From NCBI RefSeq assembly GCF_963082655.1, contig NC_081553.1, positions 64,139,392 through 64,203,391 of the forward strand: a stretch of DNA of 64,000 nucleotides. The letters are read 5' to 3'. Origin of the DNA: Stomoxys calcitrans (taxonomy: Eukaryota > Arthropoda > Insecta > Diptera > Muscidae). Positions 9,209 to 22,276 of this stretch are shown one piece after another. Under the pieces are notes generated by a model. The model saw nothing but the letters and a program-made list of their open reading frames with translations. It did no database searches and was not told the origin of the DNA. Position 1 is the first letter of the stretch. Every line of letters starts with the position of its first letter. The position numbers and the translations under genes are program-made.

Positions 9209-12200
9209 CAAGTAAAAGCGTGCTAAATTCGGCCGAGCCGAATCTTATATACCCTCCAGAATGGATCTCATTTGTCGAGTTCTTTGCGGGATAGCTCTTT
9301 TTAGTTAAACAATTGAATGCTGAACATTGTAGAAGTCATTGTGTTATATTTCAGTCCATTCGGATAAAAATGCGCCCTCTAGTGGCTTAAGAAGCTAAAT
9401 CGGGAGATTGGTATATATGGGAGCTGTATCAAGCTATTGATCGATTCAGACCATAGTCGACATGAATTGAGAAGCCGTTGTAGAAAATCGGATGAGAATT
9501 GCGCCCTCTAAAGGCTAAGGGAGTCAAGATCCCCGATCGGTTTATATGGCAGCTATATCAGGTTATCCACCGATTTGCACCATATTTCACACAGTTGCTG
9601 GAAGTAACAACAAAACACTTCATGCAAAATGTCAGCCAAATCGGATGAGAATTGCGCCCTCTAGAGGCTAAAGAAGTCACGACCAGAGATCGGTTTATAT
9701 GGCAGCTATATCAGGTTATGGATCGATTTCAACCATACTCAGCACAGTTGTTGGAAGTCATAATAAAACGCCTCATTCAAAATATCAGCCAAATCGGATA
9801 AGAATTGCGCCCTCTAGAGGCTCAAGAAGTCAAGACCCGAGATCGGTTTATATGGCAGCTATATCAGGTTATGGATCGATTTCAACCGTACTCATCACAG
9901 TTGTTAGAAGTCATAATAAAAGGCCTCATTTAAAATTTCAGCCAAATCGGATAAGAATTGCGCCCTCTAGAGGCTCAAGAAGTCAAGATCCCGGATCCAT
10001 TTATATGGCAGCTATATCAGGTTATAGACCGATGTAGACCATACTCAGCACAGTTGTTGGAAGTCACAATAAAACACCTCATGCAAAATTTCAGCCTAAT
10101 TGGGTAAGAATTGCGCCCTCTAGCGGCTCAAGAAGTCAAGATCCCAGATCCATTTATATGACAGCTATATCAGGTTATGGACCGATTTAAACCATACTTA
10201 ACACAGTTTTTTTAGTCGTAATAAAACGCCTCATGCAAAATTTCAGCCAAATCCAAGAAGAATTGCGCCCTCTAGAGGCTCAAGAAGTCAAGACCCGAGA
10301 TCGGTTTATATGGCAGCTATATCAGGTTATGCACCGATTTGCACCATACTTAACACAGTTGTTGGAAGTCATAATAAAACACCTCATTCCAAATTTCAGC
10401 CAAATCGGATAAGAATTGCGCCTCTAGCGGCTCAAGAAGTCAAGATCCAAGATCGGTTTAAGGGGCAGCTATACAAGGTTAAAGACCGATTTAAACCATA
10501 CTTAGCACAGTTGTTGTAAGTGATACCAAAACACCACTTGCAAAATTGCAGTCAAATCGGATAAGAAGTGCGCCCTCTAGAGGCTCAAGAAGTCAAGACC
10601 CAAGATCGGTGAATATAGCAACTATATCAGGTTATGCACCAATTTGCACCATACTTAACACAGTTGTCGGAAGTCAGAACGAAACACCTCATTAACAATT
10701 TCAGCCAAATCAGATAAGAATTGTACCCTCTAGAGGCTTAAGAAGTCAAGATCCCAGATCCATTTATATGACAGCTATTTCAGGTTATGCACTGATTTGC
10801 ACCATACTTAACACATTTGTTCGAAGTCACAACAAAACACCTCATGCAAAATTTCAGCCAAATCGGATGAGAATTGCGCCCTCTAGCGGCTCAAGAAGTC
10901 AAGACCCGAGATCGGTTTATATGACAGCTATATCAGGTAATGAAGCGATTTCAACCATACTCAGCACAGATGTTAGAAGTCATAATAAAACGCCTCATGC
11001 AAAATTTCACCCAAATCGGACGAGAATTGCGCCCTCTAGAGGCTCAAGAAGTCAAGACCCGAGATCGGTTTATATGGGGCAGCTATATCAGGTTATGCAC
11101 CGATTTGCACCATACTTAACACAGTTATTGGAAGTCATAATAAAACGCCTCATGCAAAATTTTAGCTAAATCGGATGAGAATTACGCCCTCTATCGGCTC
11201 AAGAAGTCAAGACCCGAGATCGGTTTATATGGCAGCTATATCAGGTTATGGATCGATTTCAACCATACTCAGCACAGTTGTTCGAAGTCATAAAAAAATG
11301 TCTCATGCAAAATTTCAGCCAAATCGAAAAAGAATTGCGCCCTCTAGAGGCTCAAGAAGTCATGATCCCAGATCGGTTCATATGGCTGCTATACCAGATT
11401 ATAAACCGATTTGGAACATATTTGGCACAGTTGTTGGAAGTCAAAACAAAAGACATCATTCAAAATTTCAGCCAAATCGGATGAGAATTGCGCCCTCTAG
11501 AGGCTCAAGAATTCAAGATCCCCGATCGGTTTATATGACAGCTATATCAGGTTATGCACCGATTTGCACCATACTTAACACAGTTATTGGAAGTCGTAAT
11601 AAAACGCCTCATGCAAAATTTCAGCCAAATCGGATAAGAATTGCGCCTTCTAGAGGCTCAAGTAGTCAAGATTCCAGATCCATTTATACGGCAGCTATAT
11701 CAGGTTATGGACCGATTTGCACCATACTTAGCACGGTTATTGGAAGTCATAACAAAACACCTCATTCAAAATTTCAGCCAGATAGGATGAGAATTGCGCC
11801 CTCTAGCGGCTCAAGAAGTCAAGACCCGAGATCGGTTTATATGGCAGCTATATCAGGTTATGGATCGATTTTAACCATACTCAGCACAGTTGTTGGATAC
11901 CATAACAAAACACTTCATGCAAAATGTCAGCCAAATCGGATAAAAATTGCGCCCTCTAGCGGCTCAAGAAGTCAAGTCCCAAGATCGGTTCATGTGGCAG
12001 CTATTTCAAGTTATAGACCGATGTATACCATACTCAGCACAGTTGTTGGAAGTCATAATAAAACGCCTCATACAAAATTTCAGCCAAATCGGATGAGAAT
12101 TGCGCCTTCTATCGGCTCAAGAAGTCAAGACCCAAGATCGGTTAATGTGGCAGCTATATCAAAACATTGACCGATTTGGCCTATTCACAATCCCAACCGA

Positions 12201-12424
12201 TCTACACAATTAGGAAGTATTTGTGCAAAATTTCAACCGTTTGGCTTTACTCCTTCGAAAGTTAGCGGCTTTCGACTGCTAGACGGACGGACATGGCTAA
12301 ATCGCCTTAAAATGTCACGACGAACAAGAATATATGTACTGTGGGGTGTCAGACGCATATTTCGTGGTGTTACAAACAGAATGACGAAATTCGTATACCC
12401 CCATCCTATGGTGGAGGTCATAAA
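9209..12424 (+). mobile_element. HINE/mini-me-like element with 153-bp tandem repeats (array B, longest)
   Basis: The left end is caagtaaaagcgtgctaaat with palindrome ttcggcc-g-agccgaa and tataccctccag. About 18 units of ~153 bp follow, then the exit segment (tttggcctattcacaatccc), a short (GAC) run, tatacccccatcc and ggtggaggtcata (damaged terminus). Unit landmarks are 'gatcggtttatatggcagct', 'atatcaggttatg', 'acagttgttggaagtcat' and 'attgcgccctctag'. Because the unit is 51 codons, frames stay open across units (331 aa at 11175-12170). The unit variants 'ggatcgatttcaacc' and 'gcaccgatttgcacc' alternate in places, suggesting higher-order duplication. Confidence 0.8.
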
Positions 12425-13734
12425 AAATAAGGTGCAACTGAAGTAGACGTCCTGGAGACACTGATAATGCTGATGGATTTAGTCGTAGAGACACTGACTA
12501 TGCAGAGACTTAGTAAAGAGAAAATATGCTGAAAAGTCTATTGAATTGAAGTACAAATGGATTTAAAGCATGCCAACTACAAATTTGGTCATATATAGAC
12601 ACTGAAGATGCAAAGAGCAGTAGATGTTTCAAAAAGTTTCTGTAGGGCAAGTCCTGTGTTACTTTTATTTTAAGGATATTTTTTTGGGAGTGATTTCTCT
12701 TTTAACTGGTATTTAGTTAAAATTTAACTAAATTTTAATACAACTGAACTATAATTAAATACAAATTATACTAAAAAAAATCATTCTTTGGTCATTAAGA
12801 AGATACGGGAGACCTTATAACACAGAAAACCAATCAATCAGCAAAAGCTATACCCAACAATGCTCATACAAGGTATTCATTCAACTTAAAAATCTCGTTT
12901 CCAAAGTTTGTTATTCTCATTAATTAAAGGCCATTTACCATACCATTGTACTAACCAATGCACGCGCGCAGCATTCGTTACATTTCACGCATAAGAAAGA
13001 CAAAAAGAACTAATCCCGAAAAAATGCCAGTGATTACATTTCTAAAAAATGCATACCCCCCATTATTCAAATATTTATGCAAAACAAGTTCCGTTGGTTT
13101 GCTTGTTCAACGACGGCACAAGACACTCTTCTCTAAACGAAAAACGAGGAGAACATTATTATGAATGCAGCTAATTAGAAATGCTGGTTAAGAATCTTTC
13201 AAGAGCAAGTTGCCCCAGCGTTGAAAATCGACGGCGAATGTGTGCTGCTGCAATGAAAAGGAGTTGTGAACAAAACAGGTTTCCCTACCATTCCTATGCC
13301 TTGGCAAAAGGCTAAAGACATGAACTGCAGGATCACAGTAGACCAGACAAAACGAGGAGAGTTGCTGGATGGCAAAAGGAATCTCACAAAAGCCTTAACA
13401 CAAAGTGAAAGAGAATTTTCCGGGCTTATTGGTTGGGTGGTGAGAAGAAAAAGTTTAATTACTTTGTTATTATTGTTGTGTTTGTTGTCGTAGTCGTTTT
13501 CATTGTTAGTTTAAGTTCGTTTATTCGTTGTTTTGCTTTGCTCCTCCACTGATGCTTCTGCTCTGCTGTAAAATGTTAATATTGCTTGCCACAGATACCG
13601 CATGTTGCAGCAGCGGCAGCAACAGCAGACACAGTGAAGCCATCATATGACCATGGTAAGATGGAAATTTTCGGTTTTCGTGGTTTCGCGGTATGGTCTG
13701 CGGCAGTTTTTCTTTCTTAACGCCATACGCAATA

Positions 13735-13762
13735 GACAGACAGACTGACAGACAGACAGACA
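13735..13762. repeat. (GACA)n microsatellite
   Basis: A short run of gacaga/cagacaga repeats. It is outside the mini-me-type elements, whose own tetranucleotide is GACG/GACA. Confidence 0.75.
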
Positions 13763-14835
13763 TACCGACAACTTTCAAAGACCAAGACGACTACTTTATA
13801 AATATTCATGTGATGCCATTGAACCATAAAATTGAGCTTAAGTGTTTGTTTTATGAGTTTAAAAAGACCATTGGGGATTTGTCTCGTTTTTCATAATTTT
13901 CTAGCCACCGCCAGTGAAAGAAACTAAAAGAAAACTTACCCAATAACAATGCTAATAATTATGCAGACACTTACCTAAAATGAAACAAAACAAAAAAAAA
14001 AGAAAAAAATTAATAAAAATTCTGTTTTACTTCTTTTGTTGGTAAATAAATATAAAATTTAAGTGGTCATTTTATGCAAGAGAACAACATCGTTGACTTC
14101 TAGGGAAAAACATATGCTTTTGTTTTCAAGCAAATCGATGTTTAAGATTCAATGCCCAAGAAAATTGTTATGAATCTATAGTATGGACGAGTATAATGTG
14201 TAGTAGAAGGCAAAAAATATTGATAATAGATGGAATATGGAAGAAAAGACGTGTTTTTCTATTCTACCTCCCCTACCTATGGCCCGATTCCAAACCATAG
14301 ACAACACAAATAGCACCTTATTCCTCAATAACAGCAAAATCATCAACCCACAAAAAAAAACCACTTAGAAAGAACAACACCAAATAAAATATCACACCAA
14401 ATATTGCATTAACTTAAAGAACTCTTAAACAAGCCAATAATCATAAAAAGCAATGACTTTGAACGATGAAATTGTCTAAGAATTGAAAGGATAATGGCTA
14501 TGATGAGAATGGTGATAGCGATGAGATGACTAGAACATTTCATGTATCAATAGAAAGAGCAAGAGAGAGCGAGAGAGAGGGTGCGTTGACATAAATGACG
14601 TGAAAGTAGACGACAAGGTTGTTATTTCTTCCGCCAACCACCACTAACAATGTTTTGCTAAAACAGAGGGGGGAGTGAAGTCTATGCTTGTTGGTTATGA
14701 TCATCATGTTGTTGTACACATGTTGTAGGAGATACAACAACAACTACAAGACAACAACAAGATTATAACACTACACTTGATTAGTCTCAACAAATGACAA
14801 TGAAAACACCTTTAACTCTCCCCCGCCTTCTCGCT

Positions 14836-14873
14836 CACACACACACACACACACACTCACACACACACACTTT
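14836..14873. repeat. (CA)n microsatellite
   Basis: A CA dinucleotide run with one CTCA interruption, in low-copy DNA. Confidence 0.9.
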
Positions 14874-15170
14874 AAGATAACGTCAAATACTGCACTCCTC
14901 TCTGGTAGTTTTCAGTTTTTGGCTTTGTGTGTGCGTGGGAGAAGCAACACAGACTTGGTTGCATCATTCCATATTCGTCGATAACTGTGCTTGGTGGGAG
15001 TATCAGATATATTGGCACTTTGAAATTGACACTTGTTAAAGTGTTAATGCTGTAGCACGAACAGTAATTTGACATAAATTTATGTAACTGTACGAAAATA
15101 ATTGCCATGCGGTAGGGTAAGGTAAGTTAACGGTTTGGGGTATTTATAAACACAGGTGGGTGAATTTCAA

Positions 15171-16415
15171 CTTGGTTTTGGAGATAGGGAACAACAAATA
15201 TATAAAGCTGATGTTGTGCAACAACAACTAAAAAAAATAAAAAATAAAATTAAAAAAAATAAAAATAAAAATTAAAAAAAAAAAAAAATTAAAAAAAATA
15301 AAAATAAAAATAAAAATTAAAAAAAATATAAAAAAACAAATATTAAAAATATAAACAAAAATTTAAAAATTCCAAAAATTAAAAACAAAAAAATAAAAAA
15401 ATTATTTAAATCAAAAATTATCAAAAATAATATTAAAATTAAAAAAAAAAAAAAACAAACAATAAAAAAAAAAAACAAACAATAAAAAAAAAAAACAAAC
15501 AATAAAAAAAACAAACAACAAACAAAATTAACAAAAATAATATTAAAATTAAAAATAAAAAACAAAACAAAAATAATATTTAAAAAATTAGTAAAAAAAA
15601 TTAAAAATCCAAAAAAAAACAACAAAATATATTAAAATATAACAAACAAAAAAGGTAAACAACTTGCTTTTGGAGATAGCGAACAACAAATATATAAATC
15701 TGATGTTATGTAGCAAAAACTAAAAAAAAATAAATAAAAATTAAAAATAAAAATTAAGCAAAAAATAAAAAAACAAATATTAAAAAAAACAAATATTAAA
15801 AAAGCAAAAATAAAACAAAATTAAAAAAAAAATTAAAAAAACAACAAAAAAAAGGAAAAAAAGAAAACAAAAGAACAAAAAATTAAACAAAAAAAACATT
15901 AAAAAAAACAGCAAAAATTAAAAAAAGAATATTAAAAAAATTAATATTAAATATAAAAAACAAAAAAATAATGAAAAAAATATTTAAAAAAACCTAGAAT
16001 CAAACAAAAAAACAACAAAATTTATTAAAATATAACAATTGGTTTTGGAGATAGCGAACAACAAATATATAAAGCTGACAAATATATAAAGCAAAACAAA
16101 AAATTAAAAAAAAATAAAAAAATAAAAAAATAAAAATTATATAAAAAAAAATTAAGAAATAATGAAAACTAAGCAAAAGAAAAAATAAATATTAAAAATA
16201 AAAACAAAAATTAAAAAAAAAATAGAAAAACAACAAAAAATTTAAAAATACCAAAAATTAAATTAAATGCAAAAAGTAAAAAATATTAAAAAAACAGCAA
16301 AAATTAAAAAAAAATTAATATTAAAAATAAAAAACAAAAAAAATAATGAAAAATATATTTAAAAAAACCACAAAATATATTAAAATATATAAAACTATAA
16401 CCAAAAAAAGGCAAA
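15171..16415. repeat. A-rich tract built of about three long repeats
   Basis: A/T-rich low complexity headed three times by the same 45-60 bp phrase (ttttggagatagcgaacaac followed by aaatatataaa): at 15173, 15666 and 16041. It therefore consists of three direct repeats of about 490 and 375 bp whose A-rich bodies have drifted. It abuts the caagtaaaagcg end of array C. Confidence 0.8.
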
Positions 16416-17845
16416 CAAGTAAAAGCGTGCTACGTTCGGCCGGGCCGAATCTTAAAAAGTCTCCACTATAAATCACATTTGTCGTGTTTTATGCGCGGTA
16501 TCTCTTTATATCAAGTTATAGCCCGATTCGGACCACAATTGAATGCTGAGCATTGTAGAAGTCCTTATGTAATAATTCAGATCGTTCGGATAAGAATTGC
16601 GCCTTGTAGGCGCTCAAGAAGCAAAATCGGGAGATCGGTTTATATGGGAGCTGTATCAAGCTATTGATCGATTCAGACCATATTGAACACGTATGTTGAA
16701 GGTCTTGAGGGAAGCCTTTGTAGAAAATTTCTGCCAAATAGGATGAGAATTGCGCCCTCTAGAGGCCCAAGAAGTCAAGACCCAAGATCGGTTTATATGA
16801 CAGCTATACCAGATTATAAACCGATTTGAATCATACTTAGCACAGTTATTGGAAGTCATAACAAAACACCACGTGCAAAATTTCAGCCAAATCGGATGAG
16901 AATTGCGCGCTCTATTGGCTCAAGAAGTCAAGACCCAAGATCGGTTTATATGGCAGCTATAATAAGTTATAAACCGATTTGAACCATACTTATCACAGTT
17001 GTTGAATATCATAACAAAACACGTTGCGCAAATTTTCATTCCAATCGGTTAAGAATTACGCCCTCTAGAGGCTCAAGAAGTCAAGACCCAAGATCGGTTT
17101 ATATGCCAGCTATGTCAAAACATAGACCGATTTGAACCATACTCAGTGCAGTCGTTGGAAGTCATAACAAAACACCACATGCAAAACTTCAGCCAAATCG
17201 GATGAGAATTGCGCGCTCTATTGGCTCAAGAAGTCAAGACCCAAGATCGGTTTATATGGCAGCTTTACCAAGTTATAAACCGATTTGAACCATACTTAGC
17301 ACAGTTTTTGAAAATCATAACAAAACACGTTGTGCAAAATTTCATTCCAATCGGTTAAGAATAACGCCCTCTAGAGGCTCAAGAAGTCAAGACCCAAGAT
17401 CGGTTTATATGGCAGCTATATCAAAACATGTACCGATTTCAACCATACTCAGCGCAGTTGTTTGAAGTTATACCAAAAAACCACGTGCAAAATTTCATTC
17501 CAATCGGTTAAGAATTGCGCCCTCTAGAGGCTCAAGAAGTCGAGACCCAAGATCGGTTTATATGACAGCTATATCAAAATATGGACATATTTGGCCCATT
17601 TACAGTCCCAACCGACCTACACTAAGAAAAAGTATTTGTGCAAAATTTCAAACGGCTAGCTTTACTCCTTCGGAAGTTAGCATGCTTTCGACAGACAGAC
17701 GGACGGACGGACATGGCTAGATCGACATAAAATGACATGACGATCAAAAATATATATACAGTATGGGGTCTCAGACGCATATTTCGAGGTGTTACAAACA
17801 GAATGACGAAATTCGTATACCCCCATCCTATGGTGGAGGGTATAA
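16416..17845 (+). mobile_element. HINE/mini-me-like element with 153-bp tandem repeats (array C)
   Basis: The left end is caagtaaaagcgtgctacg with the perfect palindrome ttcggccgggccgaa; the 'tataccctccacca' block is mutated to 'aaaaagtctccactat'. About seven units follow. The right end has (GACG)n (17693-17714), tatatatacagtatggg, tatacccccatcc and ggtggagggtata. Some units carry 'tcaaaacatggacc' in place of 'tcaggttatggacc'. Confidence 0.8.
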
Positions 17846-17866
17846 AAACATAAATTAAACCAAAAA

Positions 17867-18640
17867 CAAGTAAAAGGGCTTTCAGTTCAGCTGGGCCGAA
17901 CTTTGGATACCCACCACCTCGGGTATATATGTAAATCACCTTTCATCATAATCCTGTAAAAAATGCATAATTTATGCCCCCATAGCAGCTATATCGAAAT
18001 ATGGTCCGATTTGGACCAAATTCTACACGGATATTGAGTAGTCAAGTCATTGTTTAATTTTGTAGAACAAAATATTGGTCTTTTTGCTAGCCTTATCCAA
18101 ATATAGACCGATCTGAAATGTATACGACACGGATGTCGAAAAGCCTAACATAACATCACTGCGTCAAATTTCAGCGAAATCGGATTATAAATGTACCTTT
18201 TATGGGGCCAAGACTTTAAATCGAGAGATCGGTCTATATGGCGTCTCTATTCAAATCTGAACCGATCTGAGCCATATTGAAGAAGAATTTCGAAGGGCCT
18301 AACACAACTCACTGTCCCAAATTTTGACCAAATCGGACAATAAATGCGCCTTTTATGGACCCTGAACCTTAAATCGCGATATCGGTCTGGGCCATATTGC
18401 AGAAAGATGTGGAGGGACCTAACTTCATTCACTGTCCCAACATTTCGGCGAAATCGGACAATAAATGTGCCCTTTATGGACCTAACATAACTCACTGTCC
18501 CAACATTTCGGCGAAATCGCACAATAAATGCGCCTTTTATAGACCCAAAACCTTAACTCGAGGGACCGGTCTATATGGCAGCTATATCCATGTCTAGACC
18601 GATCTGGGCCATTGCAAAAACTCATATAGACCCTTGCAGG
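17867..18640 (+). mobile_element. Divergent related tandem-repeat element (array D), 3'-truncated
   Basis: It begins with caagtaaaagggctttcag and 'ggccgaactttggatacc', about 20 bp after the end of array C. The units differ from A-C: 'ctcactgtcccaa', 'aaatcggacaataaatg', 'cgccttttatgga' and 'gatcggtctatatggc'. No (GACG)n or ggtggagggtata end is present, so the copy is truncated or recombined. It is a sister subfamily with the same architecture. Confidence 0.65.
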
Positions 18641-19051
18641 ACTAAAAAGTGATAACGATAATCATATCAAACTTCAATTTCAGTTTTCCTCAATCAAAAC
18701 AAGTACCCAATAACTATTGCATTTCCAATTACGGTTATATTGAACAACCATTGGCTGCCATGCAATGCATCTCAATTTGTTAACCATTGGAAATTTTAGA
18801 TGATAAGGAAAAACTAACCATCATTGGGATCACTGCATTCATTGCCTTTAAAGCGCCATAGAAAAAGGATGCATCCAGCGTAGACAAGAAGCTACTGTTG
18901 CTGTTGCCATAAGCCCCATTGCATTGATGATGAGACAAGGATAAACAAGCCAACATGTCAATGTTCCCGCCATAACAATTGCGGATAATACTCAACTACT
19001 ACCAGAGCAAGGGACTAAAAAATAATGATAATGCGTTTTTAACGATATTAC

Positions 19052-19078
19052 AAACACACACACACACACACACACACA
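19052..19078. repeat. (CA)n microsatellite
   Basis: An uninterrupted CA run of about 13 copies. Confidence 0.9.
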
Positions 19079-19226
19079 ACCAATAACAGTGATTGCTATG
19101 AAAATCATTGAAACGTGAGATATTAATTTTCGATAAAAGGGATTGAAACTCCCGCGCGCAGATTGAAATCAAACCACTTCAAAATTAACGAAATAAGGCA
19201 ACAGCTTAATAGTTGGTGGTTGAGAG

Positions 19227-19250
19227 GAGAGAGAGAGAGAGAGAGAGAGA
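19227..19250. repeat. (GA)n microsatellite
   Basis: A GA run of about 11 copies, possibly a GAGA-factor-type site cluster in flies, but position alone cannot show function. Confidence 0.85.
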
Positions 19251-20625
19251 AAAAAACAGGGAAGGGATTAAATATTAAATTTAACCCAACGAAGAATAGA
19301 TTAAGCATCCATTTATTTTGCATAAACCAATTAATGGGAAAATTTGCACAATTATACAAAATTATAAAAAAAAACAAGACAGAAGAGTGTGGACACATTT
19401 TCCCTGTTTTTTACCAGAATCTATTTTGAATGCCTTAGCATGGCAAATTTCTATTTTTTATCCAAGTTTTCCAATTTTTATATTGCTTTCTTCTCATTTG
19501 TTATAGAATTAATCAAAATACAACCAATTTTATAAAGGAAGCCCACATACAGGATAGCCATTATTATTGCTAAGCCAAACTTTCACTTTTTTATGGGGAG
19601 AAAAATAAAGTTAACAGATTTTTTTTTTGTCATATTTACACAGTAGCCGTTAGGCCACTAAAACAAAGTAAAACAATGCAAAAAAGAAACTTCAAAATTT
19701 ATGCGAGTTTATATTTTAACCCGCCAAAACCAAAAAAAATGGCACATTGACAATATAAGCGAGTAAATACTGCTACTGCCGCCACTGAGGCAGCTGATTG
19801 CAGCAACAGTCCAAATGGCCCATTGGAAAATGAAATCACTCATGAAATATTAGCCATATTTATTGTTAAGGAGCATCGAAGTGCTTGCAGCGATATTTCA
19901 GTTGTTTGTATTTGTCTTTTGTTTTTTGTTGCTTTTTCTTTGCCTGTTTGCCACAACAATCGACCATTAACCGGCTGTCATCTGACTTGATTCGTTCCAA
20001 CTCTTGGTTGTTTGGATATTATTATTACTATTGGACGATGGTTGTTGAGTATGGCCTAAAGGTATATAACCACAATTAAGAGGATGACGTTATTAGTTGA
20101 CAGTTTGTTACTGTTGATGGTTAGCAGCGGCCGCCAACATCAGTCAACAATAAGGCAGTGCTGCCATAGAAAAAGCATTACAAAAAATTAGAAAAAAATT
20201 GAAAATTTTGGAAATTACAAAGAATTTTGAAAATGTATAAACAATTTTAAAATTTTTGAAAATTTGTAAAAAATTTTAAAATTTTCAAAAATTTTAAAAA
20301 TTAAAAAAAAAATTTAAATTATACAAAAAATTTACGAAAAATTTAAAAATGTACAAAAAAATTACAATAATTTTATACATTTAAAAAAATTTACAATAAT
20401 TTTAAAAGTTTACAAAAATTTTGAATATACAAAAAAATTTGGAAAATTTACAAAAATTTTAAAAATTTAAAAAAAAATTATAATATTTTTAAAATATTTC
20501 AAGAAATTAAATATATAAAAATATGAAGTTTCACAAAATTTTTTAATATTTGCAAAACTTAAAAACTGGTGCTATTTCACAATTTATTCTATACAAAATT
20601 TATTATATTTCAAAACATTCACAAT

Positions 20626-20830
20626 GTTCGTTTTCAGGAATTTTAATATTGCGAGAGAGAGAAGGGCAATTGACACCATGAAATTACCATTGCGGAGTAA
20701 CACCGTGCAGTACAACTCGATTTCAGTTACAGTTGTGAAGTAACTCTATGGTGGACAAGTCAATTGTCTCCCCTGCAATATTCAATCTTCTGACGACGAA
20801 AATCAAAGATGGTTCGAAATTAGAAAATGT
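20626..20830. repeat. Palindromic island 1 in 19-bp satellite
   Basis: The left half has 'aatattgcgagagagagaag' and 'caattgac'. The right half, reverse-complemented, has 'gaatattgcaggggagacaa' and 'ttgacttgtcc'. Together they form an imperfect inverted repeat of about 60-70 bp per arm, with sequence such as ggagtaacaccgtgc in between. It resembles a small fold-back/MITE. A TSD cannot be read in the AT satellite. Confidence 0.7.
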
Positions 20831-21784
20831 AAAAAAATTAAATTTTATTTACAAAAATTTTGAACATTCACAAAAATTTTGAAAATTTAGAAAAATTTTG
20901 AAAATTTAAAAAAATATTGAAAATTTACAAAAATTTTGAAAATTAACCATAATTTTGAAAATTTACCATAATTTTGAAAATGTAAAATTTTTCATAAAAA
21001 TTTACAAATATTTTTAAATTTTTGAAAATTTACAAAATTTGAAAAAAATTTTTAAATTTTGAAAATTTACAAAAATTTTGAAAAATTTTGAATATTCATA
21101 AAAATTTTGAAAATTTATAAAAATTTTAAATATTTACAAAAATTGTGAAAATGTACAAAAATTTTGAAAATTTACAAAAATTTTGAAAATTTACAAAAAT
21201 TTTCAAAATTTACATACATTTTGAGAGTTTACAAAAATTTGAAAATTTACAAAAATTTTGAAAAATTTTACAAAAATTTTGAGAATTTTAAAAATTTACA
21301 AAAATTACAAAAAAAATTTACAAAAATGTAAAAAAAATTAAAATTTTAGTATAATTTAAAAAAAATTTACAATTCTTAAAGTTTTACAAAATTTTTAAAT
21401 ATAAAGAAAATTTTGATAAACAAATTTTGAAAATTTGAAAAAAAATTTAAAAAATTTGAAAATTTACAAAAATATGAAAATTTACAAAAATTGGAAAAAT
21501 TAACAAAAATTTGAAAATTTAGAAAAATTTTGAAAATTTACAAAAATTTTGAAAATTTACAAAAATTTTGAAAATTTACAAAAATTTTGAAAATTTACAA
21601 AAATTTTGAAAATTTACAAAAATTATGAAAGTCTAAAAAAGTTTTAACAAATTTACAAAAATTTTCAAAATTTAAAAATATTTTGAAAATTTAAAAAAAT
21701 TTTGAAAATTTAAAAAAATTTGAAAATTTACAAAAATTTTGAAAAATTAAAAAAAAAAAATTTATATTTTAAAACATTTCCAAT

Positions 21785-21920
21785 TTTCGCCTTCAGGGAT
21801 TTGAATGTTGGGCGAGAGAGGGATACAATTGACTTGATCAATTATCGTTGTGAGGTAACTAAAGTTACTCCACGGTGGACAAGTCAATTGCCTCCCCCGC
21901 AATATTCGATCGATGAAAAA
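21785..21920. repeat. Palindromic island 2 in 19-bp satellite
   Basis: The same element as island 1 but shorter. 'gatttgaatgttgggcgaga' with 'caattgactt' at left mirrors 'aagtcaattgcctccccc' and 'gcaatattcgatcg' at right around 'gtaactaaagttac'. The inverted repeat is imperfect. Confidence 0.7.
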
Positions 21921-22276
21921 CTATAAATTTAACGAAAATTTTGAAAATGTGAATATTTACAACAAATTGGGAAAATTTACAAAAATTTTAAAATTCACAA
22001 AAATTTGAAAATTTACAAAAATTTGAAAATTTACAAAAATTTTGAACATTCACAAAAAAATTCAAAATTTACAAAAATTTTAACAAAATTTACAAAAATT
22101 TTAACAAATTTTCAAAAATTTTGAAAATTTAAAAAAACTTTGAAAATTTACAACTAAATTTTCAAAAATTTACAAAAATTCAAAAATATTGAAAATTTAC
22201 AAAAATTTACAAAAAATATTGAAAATTTACAAAAATTTGAAAAATTTACAAAATTTTTAATTTTTCAAAACATTTC

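Larger units (their letters stand above)
12425..15170. other. Low-copy non-coding DNA (intron/intergenic style)
   Basis: No convincing gene. It includes a fragment related to 180-290 (12430-12640), a (GACA) microsatellite (13735-13762), CAACAA-rich segments (14709-14762), a GA-rich run (14550-14580) and a CA microsatellite (14836-14873). The short frames at 12958-13164 and 13266-13493 lack conserved features. Confidence 0.55.
18641..20170. other. Low-copy non-coding DNA
   Basis: I see no gene. It holds a (CA)n run (19052-19078), a (GA)n run (19227-19250), and scattered T and A homopolymers. The frames here are short and overlap on both strands. Confidence 0.55.

Noticed and set aside
11175..12170. 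331-codon frame as a repeat protein gene
   Set aside because: It is the 153-bp satellite in frame; the same sequence occurs in non-open form in the other arrays, and there is no start context or non-repeat domain.
13266..13493. 75-codon plus-strand frame as a host exon
   Set aside because: Overlapped by a minus-strand frame, ends in a Leu-rich low-complexity tail, and I see no splice-site support or recognised domain.
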